Shown piece after piece: positions 21,101 through 30,870 of a DNA stretch of 64,000 nt (its first letter is position 1; each line of letters starts with the position of its first letter). The stretch is from contig JBBPTG010000082.1 of assembly GCA_038093975.1 (NCBI GenBank), forward strand, positions 53,251 to 117,250, read 5' to 3'. The DNA comes from Chalciporus piperatus (Eukaryota; Basidiomycota; Agaricomycetes; Boletales; Boletaceae). The notes beneath the pieces are model-generated. The model did not search any database. It saw only the letters and a list, made by a program, of their open reading frames with translations, and was not told where the DNA came from. The translations under genes and the position numbers were made by a program.

Positions 21101-24100
21101 ATGGACTACCAAGATTACTCCCAACAACAATCTCAACAATCCCAATCTTCACGGAATTGGCCACCTCACCTCCTAACTCCCGCTTCACAACAGTCTCAGA
21201 ACCAGAACCAGAATCAAAATCAGCAGCAGCTCCAGCCTCAGCAACAGGGCCAATTTCCGTCTCCTATCTCTCCTGGTCCTTATTTTTTTCCAGGACAGTC
21301 TCAGCCACAGCAGCTGCAACTCGGTCTACCTCAGACGTCACCGACCAATGACTCGCGTCCAACTACGTCCGCGCTCTCACTCAATCTTGGCGCACTCTCC
21401 GTCGCATCGCCGACAACTCTCTCCCCAATCGGACCTCACCAGTCACAGTCCGGTCAGCTCCATCATCACCAGTTTCATGCTCATCACCCGATCCCTCATC
21501 AACCTCACCACGCCCACTCTCACTCACATTCAAATGGGTCTGTTATTTCCCCCATAACACCCGTCTCGCCCCAAAGCATCTCACATATATCTGCTTCATC
21601 TCAATTTGCTTACAATTTCGATGACACCACTCCCTCGTCGGGCGGGCTTTCCCCTGGTTCGGACCCACTTCTCGCACAGAAACGGCCAAGTACCGGCACT
21701 CACAGTGCTTCTTCTTCGGAACTCGCCGTCGAGAAAAGCGTGCCACGAAAAAGAAGTCTCACAAACACCCTGCCCGTCTCCCAAGCCTCTGGTCTGGGTC
21801 ACAGCCTGCATCAACATTCCCAGTCCCAATCGTACACTTCATCACAGACCAGACAGGCAGGCCAACACGCTCTACCGCATCCCATAATTACAACAACAGC
21901 ATCATCGCCCCCGCTGCCAACTTCCTCCGCGTCTTCTCCGTCGTCCCACCCATCTCACTCTCACTCTCACTCCCTCTCGCATTCTCATTCCCACTCTTCA
22001 CTTTCACATTCCTCCTTTTCTCAGTCACATTCCCCCCGTCCCCCGCAATTGGAAATAAATGCTAATCCTGCCTCCCCATACGAGGAAATCGATAGTGCAG
22101 GAGCTAGCTTTGGCGCCTTAGGTGACGATGGCTCAGACGACGATTTTGGGAGCCCATCAGGTTCATTTTCCGGCGGCGGCTCGTTTGGCAAGTTTTCAAT
22201 CATCTCCGTCCATGTCCCCTGACTCATGGTGTCCAATTTTATCTAGGACTCAATGGATCGGCCAACTCGAAGGCGTCCGGGTCATCCGGTCAACAAGGAC
22301 AGAACGCCCTGAGCAAAACTATCGCCACCAATAACTTCGTAACAAAGCTTTATCAGTAAGCTTCCATTGCCACGTTGTATGCGCGTGCTGATGTTGCTTA
22401 GAATGATCAACGACTCCAAATCCCAACATTTCATCACCTGGACCGAATTAGGAACAAGGTACAGATTCATTCTCGCAACAATTTGGTGTACTGTCCGAGA
22501 GTAAATTGCCCCTCTGACGGGATGATCTATCCAGTTTCGTCGTGTCCAATGTGGGCGAGTTCAGTAGAAGCATATTGGGATCGCATTTCAAGCACAATAA
22601 TGTATGCATATACTTGTTTCACTTTCTCGTTCCGTTTCTAAAGCCACATTCACATGCACAGTTTTCGTCCTTCGTTCGGCAACTCAACATGTATGGATTC
22701 CATAAGATTAATAGGGTGCGTCTTCGGTACTCTTTGTGTTCTGTGTCGGTCGTAATGATTTGCTTCTCTCCCCGCATCTCGTTCTCCGTATGTCCCTATA
22801 TATGCGTGTCTCCTTATCCGTGCGTGCATATATGCGTCGTATTTCGCGCATACATCACGAAATTGTTACATACATGCATGGTCCAATTCACGAAACCGAT
22901 CTCCTTCGAAATAGACTCCGCGTGCTCAACGCACGTCTACATCTTCCCAAACCTGGGAGTTTTCTCATCCTAAATTTCTGCGCGCTCGTCCAGATTTGCT
23001 CGATGCAATAAAACGCAAGGCGCTAGAACCCGACCCAAGGGAGAGGAACCGGTAAGTCTACATGCTCCCCATATGCACGTGACATGTACATTAATCCATC
23101 GTCTCTCTGAACAGTGTGGAACTTCCGGGTGAAGTTGCTCGCCTGCTAACCGACCTCCGAGAGGAGAACCGCGCGCTTTGGAGAGAAGTCAGGTCGATAG
23201 GCGGCCGTATACCCCCACAAAACTCACCTGCGACCAACTTCAGTTCGACGATTGCTGCTAACTTTGGAGGATCTTACCAAGCCTCGCAATCACAAGGTGG
23301 CCTAGGGAGTGGTCATGGACTCACCCACTCGAGGTCATCCTCCAATTTTGGGGCTGACGATATTGAACGTGATATCGATTGGGAAGACGAGGATGGCATG
23401 AACGTGGCTATGAGTGCCAGCGGTGCCATGTCAGGTGTCGGGATGGTGGGAAGTACTCAGGGAAGTGAGGACTGGGATCCTCACTCTCGGTTTACGTTTG
23501 GAACGAACGGTGGATTAGGCGTACCCAATTTCTCGTTTAGCTCGTTTGGTTTGGGTTCGACGGCTGGAGGAGGGGATGAGTGGAGACGGTGGGCGGAGGG
23601 CGAGATTGCAAAGGAGAGAAAGAGAGTCGAGAGGCTTGTCGGTGTCGTCAAGGCTCTCGTCGATGTTGCTGGCAGGGGTGGAGTCGGTTTAGGGCCATCG
23701 GTAGGTGGTGGGTCATCTGGTATGGGCATGGATAGGGAAGGAGACAGCGCGAGTAAGTCTCGTGTCTGTCTCGATGTTTCGCATACTAAGCAGCGCGTTT
23801 TACCTTTTGCCGCCTCCACAGTTCCTCCTGGTATCATTCAAGAGCTACATGAAATTTCTCTTTCGTTCGATGTATTGCCTTCACCGCTCTCGATGCCCAT
23901 TCCTTCACCTTCCCCATCGCCCTCACCACATTCCTTCGCTCGCCACCCTCACTCACCAAACATCTTTATAACTTCACCTACTTCGCCTTCACCGTATCCC
24001 AGCAGCACCCACTCCCGCTCACCATCTCGTGACTCCCAAACACGCTCGAATCCGAACATGTCTCACACGAACCTCCCCAACCTCTCCATACCCAACGCCG

Positions 24101-24648
24101 TCTCCGGTCCTTCCTCCCAATTCCCCCACTCCCTTCACACGCCCTCTTCATCGCCCACCACGTCCGACTTTCCCTCGCCTTTCTTCGGACAAGGAACGAG
24201 TCATTCGAGGAGTGTGAGTAGTCTCAGCTCACACTCACACTCACACTCGCATGGTCATATGCCGAGGCAACAACCCAATATCACGCTCACGCTCGAGACT
24301 GACGATGACGGACGCTTGGAGACGAAACGTCAACGTATCGAGGGGGAGAACGACGCTCTTTCCCCTGACTCTTTGCATAGCCACGGCCCGGGGTCCGGTG
24401 AAGACATGGACGTCATACCGAACGATGGTCAAGTCGGCGAGGACGTCGGGTTGGGTTCGCCCGTTGGGACGGGTGTGGGAACGTCCAAGGGGACGGTCGT
24501 GGGATTACGTGGAAGGAGTGATTCGGCGCCCATGTGGGGTGGTGGTGGTGGTGGTGGGAGTGGTGTTGGGAGTGAAGGTGGGAGTCCTGGTGGGTTGAGT
24601 GCGAATTGGACAGGAAGGGGACGGAGCGCGAGTTCGTTCGGTCAGTGA
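21101..24648 (+). CDS. heat-shock-factor-type transcription factor
   Basis: Nuclear DNA-binding regulator. The ATG at 21101 starts a Gln-, Ser- and His-rich region of about 360 residues (many HSHSHS runs). The HSF DNA-binding domain is split over four exons: NNFVTKLYQ (to 22357), MINDSKSQHFITWTELGTS, FVVSNVGEFSRSILGSHFKH, and FSSFVRQLNMYGFHKINR with the wing after a 199-nt intron (22716-22914), WEFSHPKFLRARPDLLDAIK. A short coiled segment follows (ELPGEVARLLTDLREENRAL, from 23118), then a long Gly/Ser-rich tail to the TGA at 24646-24648. The coiled part is much shorter than the trimerisation repeat of classical Hsf1, and the domain sits mid-protein, so this may be an Sfl1-like or lineage-specific member. 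An intron at 23753-23821 is 69 nt and open, so the frame reads through it. The first donor is ambiguous (22161 GT or 22188 GC). Confidence 0.85.
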
Positions 24649-25377
24649 TCGAGCGAGCGAGTCTTTGTTTCGTTTTCGTTTTCGGTCTGATGGGTCGCTC
24701 CCTTTTTTGCATTCGCACTCGCCGTCTTTCCTTTGTTCTATCGTCTACGTGGTTACCTATACTATTTCTCATGTCGCGCGTCCTTTTTTTTTTTTTTTTT
24801 TTTCTTTTGCTATATTTCGCTTTGTGTCCTGTGAGTCTTACTACTTATTTCATTCCTACTCGGCAGCTTTCGCGATCCTCGATAGAGGGTATTCTTTGCT
24901 CGTTCTCTTTTTTCTTCTTTTCTTCTAGTATAACTTATCGGGATGGTCGAGACGAGGAGTGGGACGGTTTGGGTAGTCGATGCCCGGCTCAGATTTGGTT
25001 GGTTCTGAGGTCTTCCTATCTAAGGCTGCCTACGGGAGACTAGGCGACGTCACCGACACGCAAGTGTTCGAGCGTGGTCGAGGCTGGTGTTTCTCACGTA
25101 CCCCTTCCTGGTGCTTGCTCACCATGTTAGACGCTACAGCGTGTTAATATCATGCGTTAGCCATGCTGCCATGGCTGCTTCCGCAGTATTACTATCAGTC
25201 ATTGTGCTGCAATGTGATGTCACTTGGGCGTCCTTAACATTGGTCTAGAGTTCGTCTTTGTAGTGTAGATCCTAAAGATTTCTTTTTTTTTTGTTGCATC
25301 TTTCAGTCTAAGAAATCAAATACAACCTCGAGAATCGATGCATGATGACATGTTTAAAAAAAAGGTTGCAAAAACTA
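24649..25377. other. intergenic: HSF-type 3' flank
   Basis: Contains the 3' flank of the HSF-type gene, including poly-T tracts around 24783-24805 and 25280-25292, and the downstream flank of the tRNA. No gene seen. Confidence 0.55.
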
Positions 25378-25449
25378 TAGCAGCAACTCGTTTCGATCGA
25401 GTGACCTCAGGGTTATGAGCCCTGCGCGCTTCCTCTGCGCCATGCTGCT
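25378..25449 (-). tRNA. tRNA-iMet(CAU): initiator tRNA-Met (CAU)
   Basis: A 72-nt cloverleaf on the minus strand without intron: acceptor AGCAGCA pairing with TGCTGCT, D arm GCGC/GCGC, anticodon stem CAGGG/CCCTG around loop CTCATAA, variable AGGTC, T arm ACTCG/CGAGT with loop ATCGAAA, discriminator A. The A1-U72 pair, the three G-C pairs bordering the anticodon loop and the A-rich T loop (no TTC) are the marks of the eukaryotic initiator rather than the elongator. A T5 run just beyond the 3' end (complement of 25370-25374) can serve as the RNA polymerase III terminator. Confidence 0.95.
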
Positions 25450-25569
25450 TGTGGAGTTATAGATTTCTTTGCAAGATAACACTTCATGACACATCAATTA
25501 GCAACCTCACCGTGGCGTTTTGCTAGTCTCCCTTAGGTAGGAAGACAGTCGTTCCTACCCTTCTAGGGG
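25450..25569. other. short spacer with an inverted repeat
   Basis: GGTAGGAA at 25536-25543 and TTCCTACC at 25552-25559 form an 8-bp stem with an 8-nt loop. The decamer GGCGTTTTGC occurs just before and after it. No gene. Confidence 0.4.
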
Positions 25570-26381
25570 CGTTTTGCATCGCACTGATCTGCACTGATCA
25601 CCTCAAAGAGGACCTACATTGTTTGCATGCAAGTCAGAAAATGGTAGCCTCATTTTTTCGACAACAGAAACATGGACTATGGAACTCACGTCAGCGGGCT
25701 GCCATGGCCCATGGTATACTATAGTGAGTTCTTACCTCACAAGGGCGTGGGGAAGAACGATAGCGTGGTCGCTGCCCAGTGTTATGACCCTTGGGTGGTG
25801 TTTACCCAGGGACCAGTGGCATTGCTGAGAGGAGAGAACACTGGCCTGTGGAGGAACTCCTTGCGGCAGTGTAAGGGGTAATTAGAATGTCACCGCAGTC
25901 GACGATCTTTAGGCCGGACAGGTCGTAGCCCCCATACAAAGTCAACCGACGAGACCCGGCACAAATATCGGCAGGACCAAAGCGGGCACCTGGGCGGTAT
26001 GAGGTGCCAGTGTCCTACTTATGACAAAGATGTTATCAGATGGATCAAAATTCGTGAGCTGTATTACTTACGAACGGAGCGCCGATGAAAGCGATATTAA
26101 ATGTGGTGTCTCTGTCTTTACCGAGGCATTGCAGTGATTGCACCCACGGTAACCTCGCAAAGGTGGTGATACCTGGAGTCAGCGGCGACTGAACGTATTT
26201 AACCCAGGTATACCCATGCGCAAAACGAGTACATACCTTCGTCGTCGCCGGGGTAGACCGCCTGGTAGGGGTACTTATGGTCATGACCATCGTGAGCGGT
26301 AGCAGCGAGGGCAAACGCGACAACGACGAAAGCAGATCTAACAGAAAACGGGGTGAAAGAGGGTTGGACTTCAAAAGTCAT
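25570..26381 (-). pseudogene. decayed secreted agmatinase-like (ureohydrolase) gene
   Basis: The 5' half still looks like a fungal secreted ureohydrolase: ATG at 26381, signal segment with SAFVVVAFALAATA, then a His-rich start of the mature part (AHDGHDHKYPYQAVYPG), an intron, ITTFARLPWVQSLQ, NIAFIGAPF, and after another intron DTGTSYRPGARFGP and LKIVDCGDI. Beyond that the frame breaks. Homologous pieces follow in all three frames: DILITPYT, then EFLHRPVFSPLSNATGPW, then GKHHPRVITLGSDHAIVLP (the GGDH metal-site block with Gly changed to Ser), and a weak FEVISADQ near 25585-25610. The metal-binding DSHLD region is not recognisable. Functional members hydrolyse agmatine or related guanidines using two Mn ions. 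Frame changes rule out an intact enzyme. Confidence 0.7.
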
Positions 26382-26925
26382 TCGGACGCGTCTAAAGAGG
26401 ATTCGCCTCAGTATCATCGCCGTGTCTCATGACTCGAGTCAGGTCGAAAGATACGAGTTCTCTGAAATAAGACGACACATTTAGCTGTCCCTGCTTTCGT
26501 CCACTTTTTCAGCCTCGAGGCACTCGATGGGGACAAACGGACTCGGCACTAGCAGAGAGATAATTCACAGGGAGAAGTCTTATTAGCATGAAGTCGAGTG
26601 AGTGCCGCAATGGATAGTTCGTGTGTATGACTTGCTGCCAAGAAGCGCATGGAATTTTTCACCGTACGGCTGTCGACATTTGGCTTTCTGGAAATTTACC
26701 AGCGAAATGACAACAGACGGAGTTGCCGCGATCAGCACGATGGCAGGCCTCGGTTTCGAGAAGAATCCCGGGCAAATGGAGACGTCAGCTAACGGAAACT
26801 ATTAGTCGTGCGATGATTGTTCCGAAATTTAGGTCCGCTAATTCGGATCCCCCGCATTATAAGCACGAACCTGCTAAATGAAACGGGGGCGCTGTTAGAC
26901 ACCAACTCTTCAATCTCTCAACAAG
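26382..26925. promoter_or_regulatory. divergent promoter region, agmatinase pseudogene / MATE
   Basis: 544 bp between two divergent starts. A TTATAAG box at about 26857-26863 lies about 65 bp upstream of the MATE ATG. No gene. Confidence 0.35.
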
Positions 26926-29092
26926 ATGAACGAAACCTCACCATTGCTTGCGAAGGCGCAACGACAATTCAACAATGATGAATCGGATGATGCTTCTTCA
27001 TCAATCCCACCAATTCCTGAACAGGAAGGAGTACTAATGAGCCCACGCTTCGGGCCGCGGCTACTGGGTTCACTGGTGGTCGATTCCATCCCAGGTACGA
27101 ACGAGATTCCTCGTGGATATGTCCAGATGCTGAAAGCATTCTATGGTCAATATCAGTTATCTTATCATACACTCTACAAAACTCGATACAGACAGTCTCC
27201 ATCCTAGTGACTGGTCGACTCGGTCCCGAGGAGCTTTCTGCCGCCGCATTTTCGATGATGTTGGCATCTGTGACCGGCTAGTACCCTCGATGATTTCATC
27301 CGTGCTCGTATGGTCCCATGATGTATTGCGTCTGCAGGATGGTGTATCGCTCTCGGAGGCGGCTCCGCGCTTGACACGCTCGGATCGCAAGCCTTCACCG
27401 GAGGTATCCGCAAGACTGACCTGTCTATTCATCTTCAGCGTTGGGTAGTTCTTCTGTGGGCCCTCTTCGTCCCTGTAGCAGTCTTGTGGACATTTATAGA
27501 ACCCATCCTCTTGGCTATCGGTGAACCAGCTCGCCTCTGCAAAGATGTGCAGAGCATCATGCGAATCCTCATCTTTGGAGCTCCAGGCTATATCGCTTTC
27601 GAGTCTCTCAAGAAATATCTGCAATGCCAAGGTGAGCTTCTTTGAACTGTTTCGCAGGAGCGGCTATTTACACACCGTTGACAAGGTATTATGCGAGCGT
27701 CCACATTGGTCTTGATCGTCATTTCGCCCATCAATCTCGCTCTGAACGTATTCTTGGTTCATTATGCGCCGCTTCGAATGCTTGGTTTTCCTGTTGCCTT
27801 ATCCATCACCTACTGGTTGGCATTCTTCCTGTTAATCATCGTGACATGGCTTTCGCCTGCGCACAAGGCGAACGGAACCTGGGGAGGTTTGCAGCCCAAG
27901 GCCGTTCTTAACGTGAAGAGCTGCCTCGGGTTCCTCTCGTTAGCACTCCCTGGAATATTGATGGTCGGAACGGAATGGTACACAATCCGCACGACCTACC
28001 TTATTCACCAATGATTCAATGGACCTCCAGGGCAGCGTTTGAAATTGTCGCCCTTGCAGCCGGGCGTTTGGGCGAGCTCGCGTTAGCAGGACAGTCCGTC
28101 ATCATGACCACCGACCAAAGTAGTGTCTGTTTCCCCCCCTTCGAGCGAATAGGGTACTGACATGGACACTCGAACCCCAAAGTTATCGCCACTATACCGT
28201 TCGGATTTGGTATGTCTTCGCAAAAAAAAAAAAAAAAAAATCTTGGAATTTCCATGACTAACCTTTGCTGATAGGTGTCATTGCCTCCAATCGCGTCGGA
28301 AATCTTCTTGGCGCAAGGACCGCGATCGGCGCCCGTACTACTGCCCACGCATGTGCCCTCGTCAGTGTTATGGTTGGCTTTACGATCACGGTCGTCCTCC
28401 TCGCCGTGAGAGACGTAAGTCGATCGTGTTCAAGTTCCTGAGCTTCAAATCGCCCTGAAACAGGCCTCTAGAAATTCGGTTACATCTACAGCGACGACGA
28501 AGACGTCGTACGTCTGGTCAGTAAAGTCATGCCGCTCGTGGCATCCTTCCAGGTTCGTTCCCCGACAAGCTTCGTTTTTCCAAGCTTTCTCGCGTCCTTG
28601 TCCTTGTCCATCGTCCAACTGATTGCATAGATCGCGGATGGGTTGGCAAACGCATGCGGTGGCGTTCTTCGCGGTCAAGGTACGTAAATCCGAGGGTTGG
28701 TTCACGTTTTTCATTTTTCAGGTTTCTGAGAAAGAATGTTGTGGTTAGGCCGTCAACACCTCGGTGCATTCTTCAACGTCATCGCTTACTACGTTTTGGC
28801 GCTGCCGATCGGGATTACCCTCGCTTTCAGGCAACACCTAGGTTTGCAGGGACTCTGGATAGGTATGTATGCTTTGGACCGTCGCTCACCGACTTGGCCT
28901 GATCAGTTTGACGTATATACAGGCCAAGTGATCGGACTTTTCACAGTCGGGATCAGCCAATACGTTGTCGTTTGGCTCGGCACCGACTGGGACCAAGAAG
29001 TTCTGAAAGGCGTCATGAGGAATGCTGAGGAAGCGAAACAAATGGCGTTGCTCGAGCATCGCCAGCGCAACGGGAATGTGCTCACCAACTGA
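26926..29092 (+). CDS. MATE-family multidrug/metabolite exporter
   Basis: Polytopic membrane antiporter like yeast Erc1, expelling small organic compounds in exchange for protons or sodium (family knowledge). The ATG at 26926 begins an acidic cytosolic tail ending in SP and PP motifs. Spliced landmarks: [126 protein letters not shown], and a final [19 protein letters not shown]. The pattern fits the usual 12 helices. Stop at 29090-29092. At least seven introns; the second (27277-27337) needs a GC donor to keep frame. Convergent with the PDI-like gene, whose stop is 283 bp away. Substrate cannot be told. Confidence 0.88.
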
Positions 29093-29375
29093 ATCAAGAA
29101 CCAAGACTCTAGACAGACACACGACGTGTGAAACCACGAAGCTGCGAATGTCAGATCACGAAGAAGATAAGATGGACATGTGCCGCTGAAACGATCACGA
29201 GGATCTTAGAGAAGGGGTATACTCCATGTTCAATAGACACCACCGGATACTTTTGTTTATATTGGAAAGGTTCGACTGAAGATGAATGGCATCACCTGGG
29301 TAATCATCGAACTCGTGACGAGTCATCTCAGACGCGGTATATTAACTCTCGTAACATCATCCCTCATAGATATTA
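29093..29375. other. short convergent spacer
   Basis: 3' flanks of the MATE and PDI-like genes; no additional feature recognised. Confidence 0.5.
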
Positions 29376-30539
29376 TCATAGCTCATCTTTGGCAGGAGGT
29401 CCCGTCTTCTCCTTCAAAAAGTCTGCCGTCCCATCCAGGATCGATCTCAAGTACTTGGACAGCGGCTCGTACTTGCTCCCTCCTAAACACGACACAAGTT
29501 TGTCAATTAATTGCCCCAGCCAAACCATGAAAATGCTTTACCTTCGTAAAGGACTGGAACGTTGGATCCAGCGGGGTATACGACCACCTTCGAGAACTTG
29601 CCCTCCGCGCTTGCAGTGAATCCCAGAGAGGCAGCAAATGTACCCTCTGGATCACTATGGTGTCCAAACGCGATCTTCTTGTTAAAGTTGTTCCCGAGAA
29701 CCTGCCACAACAGAGGGAACTTCTTGTCCCTGTTCAACAAGACGACACGTGGCAGATCCTTGTTCTGTTTCAACATACACAGTCACCTCGACTCGTCAGA
29801 AACGGAACTCGAGAAAGGGAGGGCGGAGGGGGGGAGAACACGAAACGAAACGAGACGAACCTTTTCAATCCATTCAGACATCTCCGTTTCCTTCTGTAGA
29901 ACCTTGACCCTATTTGGAACCGATCGAGAAGCCCACTTCATAAAGTTCGACGCCGTCCGTTCGCCAGACTCGTACTTTTGCCCCGGTAGTTGACCTCCTC
30001 GAGGGAACACCTTCACGGTCGGGAAACCTTGTACTTCCTACGCCAAAAAAAAACGTCGTCAGCATCAGCATCAGCCATTCCAAGTCGCGTTTTAGTTTCC
30101 GAGTCATGGTTGCGCGCGTGCTGCTCACCTGAGATGCACATAGTTGTTTGTTGGACTCGGCATCACAATCGACGGCGTAGAAAGGAACGAGCGGACTAAG
30201 GCTCCCAGCTGCTTTGCTATACTCCGGGGCCATATTCTTACAATGCTAACGTATCATCCCAGAAGTGACCATCAGTACTACCCCCGGGTGGCGGGCCGGC
30301 GTGAAGACCTACCCCACACCACGGTGCGACGAACGCGACGACGCTCGTACGCTGGGGGAGATGTCTCAGCGCATATATATCGCGAAAGAGGAAAGAGTAT
30401 ATGCGCGTACGTTGTTTTTCATGACTCTCTTGAAGCCCTTGGGATCGAGCATCTTGACCTTCGTGTCAGGCGGGAAGATCGCTGCTGTCACCAGCGTCGG
30501 GAGGATGAGCAAGAGAGCAGTAAACGTCTGTAGTATCAT
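29376..30539 (-). CDS. ER-resident protein disulfide isomerase-like protein with KDEL tail
   Basis: Oxidative folding of secretory proteins in the ER lumen. ATG at 30539 gives a clear signal peptide (ILQTFTALLLILPTLVTA). The thioredoxin domain follows: VKMLDPKGFKRVMKNN, then a 39-nt exon (30313-30351) with VVAFVAPWCG, then HCKNMAPEYSKAAGSL, FYAVDCDAESNKQLC, GFPTVKVFPRG. The APWCGHC active site is therefore split by an intron between CG and HC. The second half (LPRVVLLNRDKKFPLLWQVL, KVVVYPAGSNVPVLYEG) looks like an inactive thioredoxin-like fold, as in Mpd1/P5-type proteins. The last exon ends in KDEL followed by TGA (29376-29378), the ER retrieval signal. Single CXXC. Upstream lie two facing TGACGTGGC boxes. 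Tandem with STT3, which acts in the same compartment. Confidence 0.9.
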
Positions 30540-30870
30540 GGCTGTCGTTGTGTTTCTCGTTGGTGTAATAGTAGTCGAACAAGCGAGTGCTCGTGGAAGT
30601 CGGTAACTACTAACAAAGTCAAGGACAAGTGGTCGATGACGTGGCCGAAAACCATGACGGAAATAACCCCTGTCCCACAGTTGCCACGTCAAGCTTCAAG
30701 TTCTACTTTCAAAGTGTATGTATTTGGCGATGCGCATGGAATGGACTCGAGGAGAGGAAACATGGACATGAAACTGTCTACACTATCATATATGCCATCG
30801 ATCGAATTTTCTGGACACCCGTAGCATGCTCATTTTTGCCCCATAGGGTCGATCAGTCTAAAAGAAAACC
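30540..30870 (-). promoter_or_regulatory. PDI-like upstream region with two inverted TGACGTGGC boxes
   Basis: TGACGTGGC at 30637-30645 and its reverse complement GCCACGTCA at 30683-30691, 98 and 144 bp upstream of the PDI-like ATG. TGACGTGG is the core bound by Hac1/XBP1-type bZIP factors in the unfolded protein response (established motif); a role here is inference. The region also contains the STT3 3' end. Confidence 0.5.
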
